DNA of 64,000 nucleotides from Paraburkholderia sp. (GCF_028283785.1 NZ_JAPWKB010000002.1:186001-250000), one strand, 5' to 3'. Counted from the stretch's first letter, positions 1-9,206 are shown. The notes: a model not told the origin generated them from the letters alone. Numbers and translations: made by a program.

Positions 1-510
1 GTGCGGGGATGTCGACTGTGCAATCACGTTCATCTGGCGGTTCTCCGAAGTTGGGAAGCGGACGCATGAACAGCACGATCGGGCGGCGCGACCGGCTGCG
101 GACGTGCCGCCGGAATGCCCGAACCCGGCGATTATAAAGTCGACAAAATAATTGGTAAGGTGGACGCCACGCATTTGTCAGAAATTTGAAAGCACGGTAA
201 TTCACGCCTGACGACGTGCTTCACTCGTTGCACGTTCAACCATCTGCAAATCACACCGCGCGCAAAAGACTGCGCCCACGCGCGCCGCCGAAAAAATATC
301 TTTCCATTTATTGCATCCACCGTTCTCCCGATGCCGTAAGTGCGGTTGGAGACTCGCTTCTACGCAGCGATACGAATTCGTTCACGACTGAGCGGAGGGG
401 AGCCTTTGTGTCCGCCATTCGCGTCGTCGCACTCCACGTGCCGTTCGGTTGTCTCCACGTCAGTGTCGCGAATCCGCGGTCTCCCTGCGATTCCTCTGAG
501 GAGCACGGTC
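1..510. other. Left-edge intergenic region, no supported gene
   Basis: I see no convincing gene in this stretch. A minus-strand frame opening with ATG at 67 and running off the left edge is conceivable but too short to judge. The region upstream of 511 is moderately AT-rich around 130-200 and presumably carries the promoter of the ferritin-like gene. A GAGGAG Shine-Dalgarno lies at about 498-503, just before the ATG at 511. Confidence 0.4.
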
Positions 511-1488
511 ATGTCCGAATCCAAAACACAGTCAGAATCCCTAATCGATGTTTTCGATCGCCGCGTCGAACGGCGTTTGCAGCGCAGACAATTTTTCAGG
601 AACGCCGGTGGTCTCGGCCTCGGTCTGGTTGGCGGCACACTCATCAGCGCATGCGGCGGCGGTTCCGGCGATAACGCATCGGCCGCGAGCGGCCCCACCG
701 ACGCGGAGATTCTCAACTTCGCGCTCAACCTCGAATACCTCGAATCGCAGTTCTACGCGTATGCGACGACCGGCGCCGGATTGCCCGCCAGCATGACCAC
801 CGGCGTCGGAACAGCAGGCACGGTGATCGCGGGCACGCAAGTGCCGTTTCAGGATGCAGTCGTCAAAGCCTATGCAAACGAGATCGCGAAGGACGAGCTG
901 GAGCACGTGACGTTCCTGCGCAGCGCGTTGGGTTCGTCGGCCGTTGCGCAACCGTCGATCGACATCGGCGGCACCGATCCGAACGGCGCATTCTCGAATG
1001 CGGCACGCGCCGCCGGACTGGTCGGCTCGGGCGTCGCGTTCAATCCGTACGAGAGCGACAACAACTTTCTGCTCGGCGCGTTCATCTTCGAAGACGTCGG
1101 CGTGACGGCCTATAAAGGCGCGTCGCCGCTGATCAGCAACAAGACCTTCCTCGAAGCCGCTGCCGGGATTCTCGCCGCCGAGGCCTATCACGCGGGTCTG
1201 GTCCGCACCGTGCTGTACGCAAAAGGAATCGACACGTCGAGCATCGCGAGCGCGGCCAACGCCATCTCCGCCGCGCGTGCCGCGCTCGACAACAACGGTC
1301 ACGACGATCAGGGCATCACCGGTGCGACGACGGACATCTCGAACATCGTTCCGCTCGACAGCAACGGGCTTGCGTACAGCCGCAACTACGCGAACGTGCT
1401 GAACATCGTGTATCTGACGAGTACGGCGGCGGTCAAGGGCGGCTTCTTCCCGAACGGCGTCAACGGCACGCTGCATATGAGCGCGTGA
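511..1488 (+). CDS. Exported ferritin-like domain protein
   Basis: 325 aa. The N-terminus has a twin-arginine-like RRQFFRNAGG stretch, a glycine-rich hydrophobic core and an ISACGGG segment that looks like a lipobox, so it is probably exported by Tat and perhaps lipidated. The body carries a helical ferritin-like fold (LNLEYLESQFY, then ANEIAKDELEHVTFLR and ILAAEAYHAG), where the Glu and His residues resemble a di-iron site. I chose the ATG at 511 because GAGGAG sits 8 bp upstream; the open frame extends further 5 prime but without a ribosome site. The function is unknown; this family is common as single genes in Burkholderia. A strong hairpin follows it. Confidence 0.85.
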   Translation: MSESKTQSESLIDVFDRRVERRLQRRQFFRNAGGLGLGLVGGTLISACGGGSGDNASAASGPTDAEILNFALNLEYLESQFYAYATTGAGLPASMTTGVGTAGTVIAGTQVPFQDAVVKAYANEIAKDELEHVTFLRSALGSSAVAQPSIDIGGTDPNGAFSNAARAAGLVGSGVAFNPYESDNNFLLGAFIFEDVGVTAYKGASPLISNKTFLEAAAGILAAEAYHAGLVRTVLYAKGIDTSSIASAANAISAARAALDNNGHDDQGITGATTDISNIVPLDSNGLAYSRNYANVLNIVYLTSTAAVKGGFFPNGVNGTLHMSA

Positions 1489-1496
1489 CGCGTCGC

Positions 1497-1529
1497 CCGG
1501 TTCCCGTCGCGATTAGCGGCGGGAACCGG
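1497..1529 (+). terminator. Hairpin between ferritin-like and Nramp genes
   Basis: CCGGTTCCCG at 1497-1506 pairs perfectly with CGGGAACCGG at 1520-1529, 10 bp, and a CGC/GCG extension is possible inside the loop. It begins 8 bp after the stop of the ferritin-like gene. There is no clear T-tract, so a terminator role is inferred from its position. Confidence 0.5.
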
Positions 1530-1554
1530 TATTCGAGCTTGCGAAGGAGCCAGC

Positions 1555-2865
1555 ATGAACGAAGCGATCAGCACGTCGGCGGTCCCGCAGACGTTGACCG
1601 AACAAACCTGCGTCGATATCCGCGAGACGCTGGCCGGCCGGCGACGCGGTTTGCGCGCGATGCTGCCGTTCGCGGGCCCGGCCGTGGTCGCGTCGATTGC
1701 GTATATGGACCCCGGCAACTTCGCGACCAATATCCAGGCGGGCGCGGGTTACGGCTACACGCTGCTCTGGGTCGTGGCGATTGCGAATATCGTCGCGATG
1801 CTGTTCCAGTCGCTGTCGGCGAAACTCGGGCTCGTGACCGGCCGCAATCTCGCGGAGTTGTGCCGCGAATCGCTACCGCGACGCTACGTGATCGCGATGT
1901 GGCTCATCAGCGAAATCGCGGCGATGGCAACCGATCTCGCGGAATTCGTCGGCGGTGCGATCGGCGTGTCGCTACTCACCCATCTACCGATGTTGCCGGG
2001 CATGCTGATCACGGCAGCCGTCACGTATGGGCTGCTGCAATTCGAACGACGCGGCTTTCGTCCGCTCGAACTGGCAATTGCCGCACTGGTCGGCGTGATC
2101 GGTCTGTCGTATCTGGCCGAACTGCTGATTGCGCCGGTGCACTGGCCGTCGGTGGCGAAGCATGTGTTTACGCCGTCGATTCCCGATAACGCCGCGCTGA
2201 CGATCGCCGTCGGGATCGTCGGCGCAACCGTGATGCCGCATGCGTTGTTCCTGCATTCGGGACTGACGCAGCATCGCGTGACGCCCCGCAACGATCGCGA
2301 ACGCGATCGGCTGCTGACGTTTTCGAATATCGAAGTCGCGGTCGCGCTCGGCGTTGCCGGATTGATCAACATGGCGATGGTGATCATGGCCGCCAGCGCG
2401 TTTCATCTGTCGCACCCGGCGATTGCCAGCATCGAAAGCGCATGGCGCACGCTGGAGCCGTTGCTCGGCAGCGCGGCGGCGGGCCTGTTTCTCGCGGCGT
2501 TGATCGCGTCGGGCGTGTCGAGCTCCGTGGTCGGCACGATGGCCGGACAGATGATCATGCAAGGCTTCGTCGGCTTTCATATTCCGACGTGGGTACGGCG
2601 CCTGGTCACGATGGTGCCGGCCTTCATCGTGGTCGCATACGGAGTCGATGCGACGCGCGCGCTGATCGTGAGCCAGGTCGTCCTGAGCATCGCGCTGCCG
2701 GTGCCGATGGTCGCGCTGGTGTGGTTCACGTCGCGCAGCGCGCTGATGGGCCGCTACAGGAACCGTCGCTCGACCACCGCCGCGGCGGTCGCCGGGACGG
2801 TGGCCGTGCTGGCGCTAAACGGCGTTCTGCTGCTTCAGGTGGCGGGTGTCGCGTTCGCCGGATAG
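1555..2865 (+). CDS. Nramp-family divalent metal transporter (MntH-like)
   Basis: 436 aa integral membrane protein with about eleven hydrophobic segments. It has the Nramp signature DPGN in the first membrane helix (AYMDPGNFATN, near residue 52) and the MPHALFLHSG motif in the sixth, which together form the metal site in this family. Nramp proteins move Mn2+ or Fe2+ into the cytoplasm with protons. A GAAGGAG ribosome site precedes the ATG. Its 3 prime end overlaps the converging DUF899 gene by about 31 bp. The choice between Mn and Fe cannot be made from the sequence. Confidence 0.92.
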   Translation: MNEAISTSAVPQTLTEQTCVDIRETLAGRRRGLRAMLPFAGPAVVASIAYMDPGNFATNIQAGAGYGYTLLWVVAIANIVAMLFQSLSAKLGLVTGRNLAELCRESLPRRYVIAMWLISEIAAMATDLAEFVGGAIGVSLLTHLPMLPGMLITAAVTYGLLQFERRGFRPLELAIAALVGVIGLSYLAELLIAPVHWPSVAKHVFTPSIPDNAALTIAVGIVGATVMPHALFLHSGLTQHRVTPRNDRERDRLLTFSNIEVAVALGVAGLINMAMVIMAASAFHLSHPAIASIESAWRTLEPLLGSAAAGLFLAALIASGVSSSVVGTMAGQMIMQGFVGFHIPTWVRRLVTMVPAFIVVAYGVDATRALIVSQVVLSIALPVPMVALVWFTSRSALMGRYRNRRSTTAAAVAGTVAVLALNGVLLLQVAGVAFAG

Positions 2866-3563
2866 TCGAGCCGCGGATACCAGTTGCCGCCGCGCCCTTC
2901 CGGCGTCATGTCGAGGATCATCCAGATCGGCATCGGATCGGGTGCGCCGCGTGGATCTTGCCCAGGATCGGCCGTGACGGCGCCCATTTCACCGCTCCAG
3001 AAATGACGGATCGTGCCGTCGCGTCGCGTGAATACGTTGATCGCCGGCAAGTCGAAATCGTCGTCGCCGATCGCGTGATAGTCGCGGCTGAATTCGCCGT
3101 TGAGATCGGTGTACAGCTTCAGGTCGCGCCAGCCGCGCTCTTTTGCGAACGCCGTCAACCGCTCGACCGGCGAACGCGCCACGACCGCGAGCGCGACGCG
3201 CTGTTCGATATCGCGCGCTTCGCCATTCCATGCACCAAGCAGCGACGTGCACATCGGACACGGCCGCTCGCTGTTCGGGCCGAACATGTAGCTGTAGATC
3301 ACCAGCGTCTGCCGGTCGCCGAACAGGCCCGCGAAATCGAGCGGACCGTGTTCGCCTTCGAAGCGGTAATCGCCGCCCACTTCGCCGCCGGGCGGCAACG
3401 CGCGGCGGAGTTCCGCAACCCGTTCGATATGCCGGCGCAATTCGATTTCCTCGACCAGCAACGCGTCGCGCGCACGACGGTACGCGTCGCTTTCGTTCGG
3501 AAACGTGACGCCGTTGCGCTTTGCCAGTTCGACGGCGGGTGTCAGTGACTGTGCTTGAGTCAT
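2835..3563 (-). CDS. DUF899 thioredoxin-fold family protein
   Basis: 242 aa, read from the ATG at 3563 (MTQAQSLTPAVELAKRNGV); the open frame continues nine codons upstream. The family has a thioredoxin-like fold. The CPMCTS segment (around residue 105) sits where the redox cysteines of AhpC-like proteins would be, and the C-terminus has the typical FWSGEMG and DMTPEGRGGNWYPRLDY ending. Members are often annotated as dithiol-disulfide isomerases, but this is unproven. The gene converges on the Nramp gene with a 31-bp overlap and lies just downstream of the GST gene on the same strand, so the two may share a transcript. Confidence 0.85.
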   Translation of the reverse strand: MTQAQSLTPAVELAKRNGVTFPNESDAYRRARDALLVEEIELRRHIERVAELRRALPPGGEVGGDYRFEGEHGPLDFAGLFGDRQTLVIYSYMFGPNSERPCPMCTSLLGAWNGEARDIEQRVALAVVARSPVERLTAFAKERGWRDLKLYTDLNGEFSRDYHAIGDDDFDLPAINVFTRRDGTIRHFWSGEMGAVTADPGQDPRGAPDPMPIWMILDMTPEGRGGNWYPRLDYPANATPAT

Positions 3564-3621
3564 ATGGCTCTCCTGTGTACGTCCAACCAAGGTGCGTGTT
3601 GCGCGCGCCGCGCAGCGCTAG

Positions 3622-4281
3622 TCAGTCGCGATCGGGCGCGCCGAGCGGAAACAGCGGCCGGTATGGCCGCGCCTCATCGACGGCACGAGCAAACGACGGG
3701 CGCGCCAGCAAGCGCTTGCGATAAGCGATCACGTTGCCGAACGACGGCGCGATGCGATGTGTCCAGTCCGCATAGAACAGCGACGGCGCAGCCGCGCAAT
3801 CGGCGAGGCCGAAGGTGTCGCCCGCGGCCCATTCGCGGTCCGCGATGGTCCGATCCAGCCACGCGTAAGCGGTGTCGAGCATGGCGCGTGCCTCGGCGAC
3901 GCCGTAGCCATCGCGCACCGTTTCCGGCCGCATGCTGTCGAACACGATCTTTTGCTGCGGCGTGGACAGATAGTTGTCGAAAAACCGGTCCATCTTGCGG
4001 GCTTCTAGCGCGGCGCGCGGATCGGCGGGAATCATCGGCACCGGCCCCGGATGATGCAGTGCGAGATGCTCGATGATGACCGTCGATTCGATCACCGTGC
4101 GCCCGCCATCGACCAGCAACGGAAACCGCTTCAACGGCCACAGCGTGGCGAATTCGTCCATCGTGCGAGGGTCGTCGTGCGACAGCGCGCGCATCTCGAA
4201 CGGCGTGCCGTTCTCATAGAGCGCAATCAATACCTTCTGGCAATACGACGAAAACGGGTGAGCGTAGAGCGTCAACGACAT
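3622..4281 (-). CDS. Glutathione S-transferase family protein
   Basis: 219 aa. The N-terminal thioredoxin-like domain begins LTLYAHPFSSYCQKVLIALYE and contains the cis-proline region and the ESTVIIEHL glutathione-binding motif. The all-helical C-terminal domain follows from about residue 85. I chose the ATG at 4281 because GGAGGT precedes it; the frame is open for 85 more codons upstream but has no family similarity there. The substrate is unknown. It is probably co-transcribed with the DUF899 gene downstream. Confidence 0.9.
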   Translation of the reverse strand: MSLTLYAHPFSSYCQKVLIALYENGTPFEMRALSHDDPRTMDEFATLWPLKRFPLLVDGGRTVIESTVIIEHLALHHPGPVPMIPADPRAALEARKMDRFFDNYLSTPQQKIVFDSMRPETVRDGYGVAEARAMLDTAYAWLDRTIADREWAAGDTFGLADCAAAPSLFYADWTHRIAPSFGNVIAYRKRLLARPSFARAVDEARPYRPLFPLGAPDRD

Positions 4282-4720
4282 CGTGGCCACCTCCGGCGCA
4301 AACGTGAGTAACAGGCGTCTTTCCCTGACGACGACCGGCGCGCGTGCGGATCGACACGCACGTCGCAGAATTTTTGAAGCAGGCGTTTCGACACGTGCGA
4401 TGTGTAGCCTGCGCGACGTGCGTGTGTGCCGTAACGAAGCCGCTGACGTTACGTAGCGCCGCGTGTTCCGGAACACACGTTTGCGTCGTGCCGATTTCTC
4501 GTCGAATCCTGCGAATGCCCATTCCAGAAGGCTCACGGCGCGTCACGCAGATCGCCGGCCGGCGACGTGCGCGGCAAGTTTGCGATTGGCACGATTGCTG
4601 CAGTAACGAAAGCGCGACTGGCCTCACCGGGGAAACAAACGGGGCCGCTTGAGCGCTACGAACCGCAGCGACGCACCACGGCCACGAACGACAGCCTGAT
4701 CACGACACACGGATAACACG
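4282..4720. other. Divergent intergenic region between GST and PilZ genes
   Basis: 439 bp separating divergent starts. Apart from the GGAGGT site serving the GST gene I see no clear promoter hexamers, RNA gene or repeat. Open frames crossing it lack protein-like character. Confidence 0.4.
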
Positions 4721-5482
4721 ATGACAACCGCCCTCCTGCTGGAAGCCGACGCCTCCACCCAAACCCAAGAATCGGGCCCGGATTTTGGGCAGCGCCATCC
4801 GTTGCAGATCGCGATGTGTCTGCGCAACCTGACGACGCGCGGCGATTTCGTCACCGTCGAATTCGGCCGTCGGCAGATCGTCACGCAGGTGCTCGATGTC
4901 GATTCGCGCAACGGCACGTTCACTTTCGACCTCGGCAATATCGAAAGCGACAATGCGGCATTGCTCGACGCCGGAGAACTGACGTTCCGCAGCCTGCCGG
5001 GCGGCATTCAGACGCGCTTCACGACAGGCGCGGCGAGCAAGGTGCGTTACGACGAGCGGCCTGCGTTCGAGGCGCAATTCCCGGCGGTGCTGTATTACGT
5101 GCAACGTCGCGAGTTTTTCCGTGTCCAGACACCGGTGCTCGATCCCTTCGTCGCACTCGGCGTGTATGCGGACGGTGGACGCTTCCGGCTCGAACTGCAG
5201 GATCTGTCGCTGGGCGGCATCGCATTGCGCAGCTACGACGCACGCTTTGCCGACGCCGAAAACGGCCGCGTGCTGACCAGCGTGGTGCTGCAACTCGGCC
5301 ATTTCGGCTCGTTGAGCGTCGATCTGGAAATCGTCGCGCCGCGTCAATCGACGACACCCAAAGGCGACGTGCGCTACGTGCTCGGTTGCCGCTTCGTCGG
5401 GTTGTCGGGCGCGGCGGAACGCGTGCTGCAACGCGTCGTCACGCAACTCGAAACGAAACGTCAGACGCTGGCGCGCGGCTGA
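4721..5482 (+). CDS. YcgR-type flagellar brake / PilZ domain protein
   Basis: 253 aa with the two-domain layout of YcgR: an N-terminal YcgR domain (about residues 20-120) and a C-terminal PilZ domain. The c-di-GMP-binding signature is visible as RREFFRV (the RxxxR region, near residue 130) and DLSLGGIAL (the D/NxSxxG motif, near residue 165). YcgR proteins bind c-di-GMP and slow the flagellar motor. The ribosome site before the ATG is weak. The gene stands alone, and its end is only 11 bp from the end of the converging shikimate dehydrogenase homologue. Confidence 0.88.
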   Translation: MTTALLLEADASTQTQESGPDFGQRHPLQIAMCLRNLTTRGDFVTVEFGRRQIVTQVLDVDSRNGTFTFDLGNIESDNAALLDAGELTFRSLPGGIQTRFTTGAASKVRYDERPAFEAQFPAVLYYVQRREFFRVQTPVLDPFVALGVYADGGRFRLELQDLSLGGIALRSYDARFADAENGRVLTSVVLQLGHFGSLSVDLEIVAPRQSTTPKGDVRYVLGCRFVGLSGAAERVLQRVVTQLETKRQTLARG

Positions 5483-5493
5483 GCCGTGCAGGC

Positions 5494-6327
5494 TCAGTAA
5501 CTGAGCTTCGCCACCGAGCGCAGCACGTCGGGCGTGGTCGCCGGAAAGCCGAAGAACTCCAGATAGGCCGGAATCTGTTCGAACAGCATGTCCGAGCCGA
5601 CCTGAAAGCGGCAACCGCGCGCCTGCACGGCTTTGAGGAAGGCCGTCATTTCGCTTTTCATCACCACTTCGCCGACGAACGTATCCGGCGCGATGCGCGC
5701 GACATCCACCGGCAACGGATCGCCGTCGTTCATGCCCATCGGCGTTGCGTTGACGACCACGTCGTGGCCGGCCGGGTCGTTGCTGCCGGTCGAAACCTGC
5801 AACGCCGGATAGTGCTGCATCAGCCGCTGTCCGAGCCCTTCCGCCGACGCCGTGTGCGCGTCGAACAGACTCAACGCGGCGACACCCGCCGCCGCGAGCG
5901 ACGCCGCGATCGCCGAGCCGACGCCGCCGCAACCGACCACCAGCACGCGTGCGCCGTCGAGCGTGCAGCCTTTGCGGCACACGCCGCGCACGAAGCCCTC
6001 GCCGTCGAACATATCGCCCCTCAGGCGTCCGTCTTCGCCGCGCCGGACCGCATTGCACGAACCGGCAATCGCGACGGTCGGCGTCGCGACATCGACGAGT
6101 CCGGCAGTGACGACTTTATGCGGCATCGTGATCAGCGCGCCGGCGATGTTGTCGAGCGTGAAAACCGACTTCAGGAAGCCCGGAAAATGTTCCGGCCGGC
6201 AGCCCATCGGCACGACCACCGCGTTGACGCCGACGTGCTCGAAATACGGGTTGTAGATCATCGGCGACTTGAAGGCGTGGGTCGGGAAGCCGATATGCGC
6301 GATGAGCGAAGTGCTGCCGTTGATCAT
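5494..6327 (-). CDS. Shikimate/quinate dehydrogenase family protein
   Basis: 277 aa AroE-type enzyme. The N-terminal substrate domain has the FPTHAFKSPMIYNPYF segment, where the serine-loop S is replaced by THAFKSP compared with housekeeping AroE (usually SxSxSPxxHN). The conserved catalytic lysine lies in ALITMPHKVV. The Rossmann motif VVGCGGVGSAIA is at about residue 130 and is followed by VNATPMGM. The divergent serine loop suggests a paralogue acting on quinate or a related compound rather than the biosynthetic AroE. A GGGAGAT ribosome site precedes the ATG. It shares its strand with the XRE regulator 85 bp upstream, which may control it. Confidence 0.85.
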   Translation of the reverse strand: MINGSTSLIAHIGFPTHAFKSPMIYNPYFEHVGVNAVVVPMGCRPEHFPGFLKSVFTLDNIAGALITMPHKVVTAGLVDVATPTVAIAGSCNAVRRGEDGRLRGDMFDGEGFVRGVCRKGCTLDGARVLVVGCGGVGSAIAASLAAAGVAALSLFDAHTASAEGLGQRLMQHYPALQVSTGSNDPAGHDVVVNATPMGMNDGDPLPVDVARIAPDTFVGEVVMKSEMTAFLKAVQARGCRFQVGSDMLFEQIPAYLEFFGFPATTPDVLRSVAKLSY

Positions 6328-6411
6328 GGTGATCTCCCGTGCTTACATCCGATGCATGGCGCCTGATGCGCGAGGTGTGTCTGTGCCGGCTGCCGACCTG
6401 ACCGACCCGCG

Positions 6412-7299
6412 CTAACCGTTGCCGGACATCGCCAGATGGCGGCGTTCGGTGACATCGTCGGCGGGGAACATGGATTCGATCCGCAGTTCCTGCGCGACGA
6501 CGGTTTGCGGCGTGCCGACCGTCGTCACCATCGAAAAATAGTTCAACGCGGCGCCGTCCTTGACGAACGTCATCGGAATCACCGGCATCGCGGACGGCGC
6601 CATCGGCGTCGCCGACTCGGCCGTGACATCGCCCGTGTCTAACGATTTCCATGCGGGTTCGACGTCCGGATACGCGAGCAGCGTGTCGAGCAGTTCTCTG
6701 GTTTTATCATCGATCACGCGTCCGATGGACTCGCGGTAAACCCGCTGGATCAAGCTTTTTGCCAGCGTGTCCCAATTCGCGATGAAGGGGCGCATGCCGT
6801 CGGGATCGAACATCAGATGAAGCATGTTGCGCGGCCCCTTGCGCGCCGACATGTCGATGAAACGGTTGAACAGACGCGGCGCGGCGTCGTTCGCCATCAG
6901 CACGTTCCAGTAGCGGTCCATCACGACCGCCGGAAACGGCTCGTGCTGCCGCAGCATCCGGCCGAGCGCGCGCGTGACGCCCGGTATCGCCTGCGCGTCC
7001 CACGCGCCATCCGGATACAGCGGCGCGTAGCCGGCGGCGAGCAGCAGCGTATTGCGCTCGCGAAACGGAATGTCGAGCGCCTGAGCGAGATCCATCAATG
7101 TTTGACGGCCGGGCGCGCTGCGCCCGCTCTCGATAAAGCTGATGTGGCGCTGCGACACGCCTGCGTCGAGCGACAGGTCGAACTGGCTGCGTCCGCGTAC
7201 ATCGCGCCAGTGGCGCAGCAGCGCGCCGAGATCGCCGCCCGTGGCTCTGGACGACGCGGCGCGCGTCGCGTCGGGTCGCGCTGAGGTGTCTGTGTTCAC
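6412..7299 (-). CDS. XRE-family regulator with MmyB-like ligand domain
   Basis: 295 aa. A helix-turn-helix occupies about residues 22-80 (LGALLRHWRDVRGRSQFDLS, then VSQRHISFIESGRSAPGR). The C-terminal part (FPAVVMDRYWNVLMANDAA and onward) matches the MmyB-like ligand-binding domain found in many actinobacterial and proteobacterial repressors. The start is a GTG at 7299 with GAGG upstream. The likely target is the adjacent shikimate dehydrogenase homologue or itself. Confidence 0.88.
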   Translation of the reverse strand: MNTDTSARPDATRAASSRATGGDLGALLRHWRDVRGRSQFDLSLDAGVSQRHISFIESGRSAPGRQTLMDLAQALDIPFRERNTLLLAAGYAPLYPDGAWDAQAIPGVTRALGRMLRQHEPFPAVVMDRYWNVLMANDAAPRLFNRFIDMSARKGPRNMLHLMFDPDGMRPFIANWDTLAKSLIQRVYRESIGRVIDDKTRELLDTLLAYPDVEPAWKSLDTGDVTAESATPMAPSAMPVIPMTFVKDGAALNYFSMVTTVGTPQTVVAQELRIESMFPADDVTERRHLAMSGNG

Positions 7300-7408
7300 G
7301 TGATGGCCTCGATGGTGAAGCTTCCATCATAGGCATCGTGCGCGGTGTTTCAATTACCCAAGAGGTTATCGCGCGCGGTTTGTATTCAGCGGCGCGCGGC
7401 GGCAGCCA

Positions 7409-7657
7409 CTACCTGGCAGCGCGTTCGCTATGAACGATTGCCTGCACCGGAGAGCGCGGCATCGGCGCACCGTCGACAAATGCGCTCGCACAGCGCACTG
7501 CGAACTCGTACGCGCACGCGTGGCTGGCGAACTGGCCGAGATCGCCCAACGACGTCGAGTCGCCGTCTTCCTTCAGGACGCAGGCGCGGGCAATGAATAT
7601 GTTGCCGTACCTGACGGCCGATGCCTGAATCGCTGCACCACGGTGGAACAGAACCAT
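7409..7657 (-). CDS. Small hypothetical protein
   Basis: 82 aa, unrecognised. The case for it being real is a textbook GGAGGT site 5 bp before the ATG at 7657 and a frame that fits between its neighbours. The sequence (MVLFHRGAAIQASAVRYG, then FIARACVLKEDG) suggests a small alpha/beta protein of the kind encoded singly in Burkholderia genomes. No function can be assigned. Confidence 0.6.
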   Translation of the reverse strand: MVLFHRGAAIQASAVRYGNIFIARACVLKEDGDSTSLGDLGQFASHACAYEFAVRCASAFVDGAPMPRSPVQAIVHSERAAR

Positions 7658-7814
7658 TACGCACCTCCAATCCGGAAATAGAAAGGCGATTGTAATGTGT
7701 CGGTTTTCGGCTGTGGGGACTGTTACCTTTCCGCACGAGGCGCTTAAGTTCGATTGCGCGCGGCAAGACCGCGCGCCCCGCTGCGAGCTGAACAGCCGCC
7801 GCCCGATCGCGTCG

Positions 7815-8123
7815 TCACACGTCCTTGGTTTCGAACATCAGCAACTCCGCGCCGGCTTGCGCGAAATTCCCGAGGTCTGCGGCCGCCGCCTTTCCCGCAG
7901 GCGAATTGAGCGCCTGCGCGATCGCGTCGGTGGACGCGAAATGCAGCGTCGCGATCAGGTAGTACTCGGATTGGCCGCCTACGGGTTTGATCGGCCCGGC
8001 ACTGACTTCATACCGTTCGAGTCCGGGCAGCTTCTTTGCAAGCTGAACGTGGGTCGTGAAATAGTGATCGTCGAAAGCGTTGGGGTCGCTGGGGTTTTTA
8101 TAGAGAACGACGAGTTTTGCCAT
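7815..8123 (-). CDS. EthD-family small protein
   Basis: 102 aa with the EthD/dimeric alpha-beta barrel pattern: MAKLVVLYKNPSDPNAFDDH, then HVQLAKKLPGLERYE, and a C-terminal strand ELLMFETKDV. I start it at 8123 because GGAGG precedes that ATG. EthD proteins accompany various degradative pathways and their role is poorly defined. It lies 60 bp downstream of the methanol island's leftmost gene but has no obvious link to it. Confidence 0.8.
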   Translation of the reverse strand: MAKLVVLYKNPSDPNAFDDHYFTTHVQLAKKLPGLERYEVSAGPIKPVGGQSEYYLIATLHFASTDAIAQALNSPAGKAAAADLGNFAQAGAELLMFETKDV

Positions 8124-8183
8124 GATGGCCTCCTTGAGAATTGATGGATACCGCATCAACAGAAATTCGAAGCGCATCCGGAG

Positions 8184-9206
8184 TCATTGCTTCTCCAGTT
8201 GCAGATACAGACGCTGCACGTTTTGCGCTTGTACGACCGGGTACAGCTTGTCGCGACGAAACTCCGGCAGATCGATACCGTGCATCGCGTCCGTCAAGCC
8301 GGTTCCCGCGCCGTACGCCTGCCGCACGGCCGCATCCAGCTCACGCAGATAGATGCCCGTGCGCGCGACGTCGTCATTGCGCCCGGTCGGGTCCAGCGTC
8401 ACCAGCGGTCCGAACCCCGGCACGATCACGCGCGGCGACACGGTGCGGAGTGTGTCGAGCGCATCGAGCCAACCGGGAATGTTTTCGTTGCGCAATTCGG
8501 GAATGCGCCCGGCATTCACCAGCGCACCCGCAAACAGCACGCCGCTGGATGAGTCGAGCACCGCAAGATCGCCAGGTGTGCTGGCCGGACCGAAATACAG
8601 CAGGTCGAGTTGCCGTCCACCCACTTCGATATGCGTGGTTTCATCGACGGTACGCTCGGGCACCGTCACCCGCGACCCAGCCATTTCGTCGTCGCCGAGC
8701 GTGCGTTGCAGGTTTTTCAGGCAGATCGCGCAGCGCTCGCGAATCAGGGTGGCGGCACGACGGTGCGCGAGAATCGGCACATCCCGATCGCGAAACGCCG
8801 ATGCGCCGAACACGAACTCCGGTGCCTGATGCGTGAGAATGACGAGCTGGACGGGCAGCGGCGTGATCTGCCGGATCGCGTCGATCATCGCGCGGCCGTA
8901 GCGATACGACGCGCCGGTGTCGATAACCGTAACGCCGCTCGGCCCCACCACAAAACCATTGTTCGCAACGACGCCCCGGTTGGCGGGTGTCACCGCATCG
9001 CCACTGCCCTGCATCACATACACGCCTTGCGCGACCGCGCGTGGAACCGGAACATGCAGCGCCGACGGCATCGCGACCGGCCGCTCATCGCTGGCATGCG
9101 CTGCACGCATGCCAGCATGCAGCGTCATGAGCCACAGCGCCACGAGCATCCATGCGCTGCGCACATGCCAAGGATGAGCCCGCGTCAGTCTCCGCCAGGC
9201 TCGCAT
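8184..9206 (-). CDS. Metallo-beta-lactamase-fold relay protein with degenerate metal site
   Basis: 340 aa, with an N-terminal membrane or signal segment (about residues 15-38). The overall fold and length match the quinoprotein-relay zinc metallohydrolases found beside PQQ dehydrogenases, and it resembles the neighbour at 10116-11057. The HxHxDH motif is replaced: THQAPEF retains only His126, while Ala128, Glu130 and Phe131 stand at the other ligands. The third His is Ser209 (GPASTPGD), the bridging Asp is Ala228 (LFAGALV) and the last His is Phe265 (VPGFGP). It is therefore probably not a zinc hydrolase in the usual sense. Its start overlaps the stop of the SoxYZ-like gene by 1 bp. A 9-bp palindrome (9092-9114) lies within the signal-peptide codons. 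Confidence 0.82.
   Translation of the reverse strand: MRAWRRLTRAHPWHVRSAWMLVALWLMTLHAGMRAAHASDERPVAMPSALHVPVPRAVAQGVYVMQGSGDAVTPANRGVVANNGFVVGPSGVTVIDTGASYRYGRAMIDAIRQITPLPVQLVILTHQAPEFVFGASAFRDRDVPILAHRRAATLIRERCAICLKNLQRTLGDDEMAGSRVTVPERTVDETTHIEVGGRQLDLLYFGPASTPGDLAVLDSSSGVLFAGALVNAGRIPELRNENIPGWLDALDTLRTVSPRVIVPGFGPLVTLDPTGRNDDVARTGIYLRELDAAVRQAYGAGTGLTDAMHGIDLPEFRRDKLYPVVQAQNVQRLYLQLEKQ
9092..9114. repeat. GCATGCG-type palindrome inside a signal peptide
   Basis: TGGCATGCG at 9092-9100 and CGCATGCCA at 9106-9114 are perfect inverted arms around a 5-nt loop. This is the leftmost clear member of the dispersed palindrome family discussed in the findings. Confidence 0.7.

Noticed and set aside
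1..67. Start of a possible minus-strand gene running off the left edge
   Set aside because: Only about 22 codons are visible and the ribosome site is poor. There is not enough to call it.
4700..6058. A 452-codon minus-strand open frame over the PilZ and shikimate dehydrogenase genes
   Set aside because: It is an out-of-frame shadow of two well-supported genes and has arginine-rich low-information sequence.
8184..9206. Calling this gene a pseudogene
   Set aside because: The frame is full length with a signal peptide and tight coupling to its neighbour. Loss of ligands alone does not show decay.
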